From: DSOI01 sp041394885
Lineage (GTDB): Bacteria; Acidobacteriota; Terriglobia; Bryobacterales; Bryobacteraceae
DNA length: 64,000 nucleotides
Reading direction: 5' to 3'
Assembly (NCBI GenBank): GCA_041394885.1
Contig: JAWKHI010000010.1
Span: forward strand, 123,450-187,449
Part shown: positions 62,100 to 64,000 of the stretch, in pieces
Position numbering within the stretch: the first letter of the stretch is position 1
Layout of the letters: each line of letters opens with the position of its first letter
Made by a program: the position numbers and the translations under genes
The notes under the pieces: model-generated
Databases searched by the model: none
Told to the model about the DNA's origin: nothing
The model's input: only the letters and a program-made list of their open reading frames with translations

Positions 62100-64000
62100 A
62101 TGCGCACCGTCCTCACTATCGCCCTCCTCTCGCAACTCGCCGCTGCCCAGCAGACCGGCCCCATCGCTCCCGTACGCACCTCCATCGTGATCACCGCCGC
62201 GCCGCTCCAGCCCGACGTCGATCGCCGCGGCAAAGCCGCCTTCGAAAAGACTCTTTTCTCCCGGGACGATCAAATCCTCCACTTGCTCGAATCCGGCATC
62301 AACGCCGGCCAGCACGAGGGCGGAGGCAAGTCCGTCGAGATCCGGCGCTTCGGCTTCAACCTCGACCACGGCGGCGTCAACGGCGGCCTCAAAATCCTCG
62401 TCGACAACATCCAGCAGAATCAGACCACGCAAGGCCACGGCCAAGGCTACCTCGGGACGCTCAAGTCCCTTTCGCCCGAACTCGTGGAAGAGACCACCAT
62501 CGTCAACGGCCCCTTCAGTCCCGAATACGGCGACTTCTCCGGACTCGGCGTCGTCCACATCCGCCTCCGCGAGTCCCTGCCCGATCAGTGGACCGCGCGC
62601 GTCCAGGGCGGATCCTTCAACACCAAGCGCGGCTTCCTCGGTTTCAGCCCCGATTGGAAAGGCATCGACTCTTACCTCGCCTACGAAGGCGCCTACACCG
62701 ATGGACCATTCCTGAAACCCCTCGACTACCGTCGCGACAACACCGCCGGCAATCTCACCCGGCGCCTAAGCCGCCAGCGCGCCGTCTCCCTCAAATTCTC
62801 CGCCAGCCGCAATAACTTCAACTCCTCCGGCCAGATTCCGCTCGACCTGATTACCGCTGGACAACTCGACCGTTTCGGCTTTCTCGATCCAGGCGAGGGC
62901 GGCCGCGTCCGCATCGGCACCCTCGCCGGCTACTACCGCCAGGACTTCCGCGATGGTTCCACCTTCAAGCTCGACGCCTTCGCCGGCCGTTCCCTGTTCG
63001 ATCTCTATTCCAATTTCACGTACTTCCTCAACGACCCCGTCAACGGCGACGCCATCCAGCAGCATGACTCGCGCCTCCAGCAGGGCGCTAACTCCCAATA
63101 CCAGCGCCCCCACCGCATCGGCGACGCCTTCAGTCTCTTCACCGCCGGCGGTAACTTCCACGCCAACCAGATCAACGTCGGCCTCTACTCCCGCCTCAAT
63201 CGCGACCCCCTCGATAACCTCACCCTCAATCACGCCAACGTCACCAATGCCGCCGGTTACGCCCAGGAAAGCCTCACCCTGCTCACGGGCCGCCTCCTGA
63301 TTCAAGGTGGGCTTCGCTTCGACGCCTTTCGCTTCGACATCCGCGATCGGCTCGACCCCCTCTCTAGCGCCGCCCACAACGCCGGACGCTGGCAGCCCAA
63401 GTTAGGCCTCGCCTACACCCCCACGCGCCGCGTTCCCATCACCCTCCACGCCAACTATGGCCGCGGCATCTCCTCCATCGACGCCCGCAGCATCAGCAAG
63501 AATCCTACCGGACCCAAGATCGCCACCACGGACTTCTATCAGGCCGGCGCCTCCACCCGCTTCTCCCGCGTCTCCCTCTCCACGGACCTATTCCTCATTC
63601 AGCGCTCGAACGAAATGGTCTACATCGCCGACGATGGCTCGCTCGAACTCTATGGACCCTCGCGCGCCTACGGGTACGAGGCGAAGACCTCGGTCGAACT
63701 TACCCGTTCGCTCTTCCTCAGTGCCGGCGTCACCAAGGTGGGCAACGCCTACTACCGCGACGAGTTTCCGCGCCTCTACGTCGATCGCGCCCCCCACTTC
63801 ACCGCCAACGCCGCGTTGACCCTTGCCGGCTGGCGGGGCTGGACCTCTTCGCTCCGCATGCGCGCCATCAACCACTACCGCCTCGACGGCCTCGACCCCT
63901 CCCTCGCCGCCGCCGGCCACACCGTCTGGGACTTCAGCCTCGTGCGCGGCATCCGCCGTGGCGTGGACTTCCAGTTCGCCATCGATAACTTACTCAACCG
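62100..64000 (+). CDS. TonB-dependent receptor, partial (C-terminus beyond the window)
   Basis: An outer-membrane receptor of which 633 codons are visible. It has a signal peptide (1-16, ending LAAAQ), a plug domain with VEIRRFGFNLDHGGVNGGLK, TTIVNGPFSPEYGDFSGLGV and then the start of a beta-barrel (FKLDAFAGRSLFDLYSNFTY, LHANYGRGISSIDARSI). It lacks the carboxypeptidase-like domain of the receptor at 35320-37941. No start other than ATG 62100 is needed. The ligand is unknown. Confidence 0.88.
   Translation, partial: MRTVLTIALLSQLAAAQQTGPIAPVRTSIVITAAPLQPDVDRRGKAAFEKTLFSRDDQILHLLESGINAGQHEGGGKSVEIRRFGFNLDHGGVNGGLKILVDNIQQNQTTQGHGQGYLGTLKSLSPELVEETTIVNGPFSPEYGDFSGLGVVHIRLRESLPDQWTARVQGGSFNTKRGFLGFSPDWKGIDSYLAYEGAYTDGPFLKPLDYRRDNTAGNLTRRLSRQRAVSLKFSASRNNFNSSGQIPLDLITAGQLDRFGFLDPGEGGRVRIGTLAGYYRQDFRDGSTFKLDAFAGRSLFDLYSNFTYFLNDPVNGDAIQQHDSRLQQGANSQYQRPHRIGDAFSLFTAGGNFHANQINVGLYSRLNRDPLDNLTLNHANVTNAAGYAQESLTLLTGRLLIQGGLRFDAFRFDIRDRLDPLSSAAHNAGRWQPKLGLAYTPTRRVPITLHANYGRGISSIDARSISKNPTGPKIATTDFYQAGASTRFSRVSLSTDLFLIQRSNEMVYIADDGSLELYGPSRAYGYEAKTSVELTRSLFLSAGVTKVGNAYYRDEFPRLYVDRAPHFTANAALTLAGWRGWTSSLRMRAINHYRLDGLDPSLAAAGHTVWDFSLVRGIRRGVDFQFAIDNLLN

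Noticed and set aside
1..64000. tRNA/rRNA genes, CRISPR arrays, insertion sequences or prophage
   Set aside because: No cloverleaf-like sequences, regularly spaced repeats, transposase motifs or phage genes were recognised on either strand.

Overview
The window reads as a chromosomal segment of an Acidobacteriota member, most likely of the Solibacter/Bryobacter group. The basis is high GC, several secreted proteins ending in the Solibacter-type C-terminal domain (TIGR03437-like), TonB receptors with a carboxypeptidase-like N-terminal domain, NHL-repeat and choice-of-anchor-D secreted proteins, a lone PEP-CTERM protein, and an ECF sigma gene next to rsmA. This is family recognition by eye; no search was run.

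Region 1 (1-26956, all minus strand) is one long surface-polysaccharide locus, read from high to low coordinates. It begins with CDP-sugar genes (rfbF and an rfbG-like epimerase). A 580-bp non-coding stretch follows, with a candidate promoter and structured leader. Next come three secreted proteins, an OPX export protein, a PCP/tyrosine-kinase protein split by an in-frame TAG, a VanZ-like protein, a PglC/WcaJ-type sugar transferase, a DegT aminotransferase, a FlaA1-type 4,6-dehydratase and an ABC-2 permease (the ATPase is cut by the window edge). Between permease and ATPase lies a nonulosonic (sialic/legionaminic-type) acid set (NeuB, NeuC, NeuA homologues) interleaved with an ACP, an FkbH-like HAD protein, a MaoC-SDR fusion, a GNAT, a polysaccharide deacetylase, a 2-hydroxyacid dehydrogenase and an AsnB-type amidotransferase. 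I infer a nonulosonic acid carrying an ACP-delivered hydroxyacyl group. This is the most novel-looking system in the window.

Region 2 (27048-45354) is mixed. It holds a methyltransferase, a Solibacter-domain secreted protein, an ECF sigma factor with a matching promoter and a coupled membrane protein, rsmA, a heavily frameshifted NHL-repeat pseudogene (31891-34998), a TonB receptor, a large secreted protein, a PEP-CTERM protein, a PQQ-type sugar dehydrogenase with a fused cytochrome c, gmd, a zinc-ribbon membrane protein and a POTRA/HEAT protein.

Region 3 (45369-64000) holds a GMC oxidoreductase with its small subunit, a neutral-ceramidase-like hydrolase, a lytic transglycosylase, a SpoIIE-type phosphatase, a compact arsR-arsC-arsM operon with a palindrome over the arsR start, wrbA, ribulokinase, a ThDP enzyme, a ChbG/YdjC deacetylase, an mlaDFE-type lipid transport operon, a P1 peptidase and the start of another TonB receptor.

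Translational coupling through 4-base overlaps is pervasive. All four NTG forms occur (ATGA, GTGA, TTGA, CTGA), including two genes whose best start is CTG. Two genes carry single lesions (TAG at 18768, a 1-base shift near 23737) and one is massively frameshifted, so read-level checking of those sites matters. I saw no tRNA, rRNA, CRISPR array or insertion sequence.
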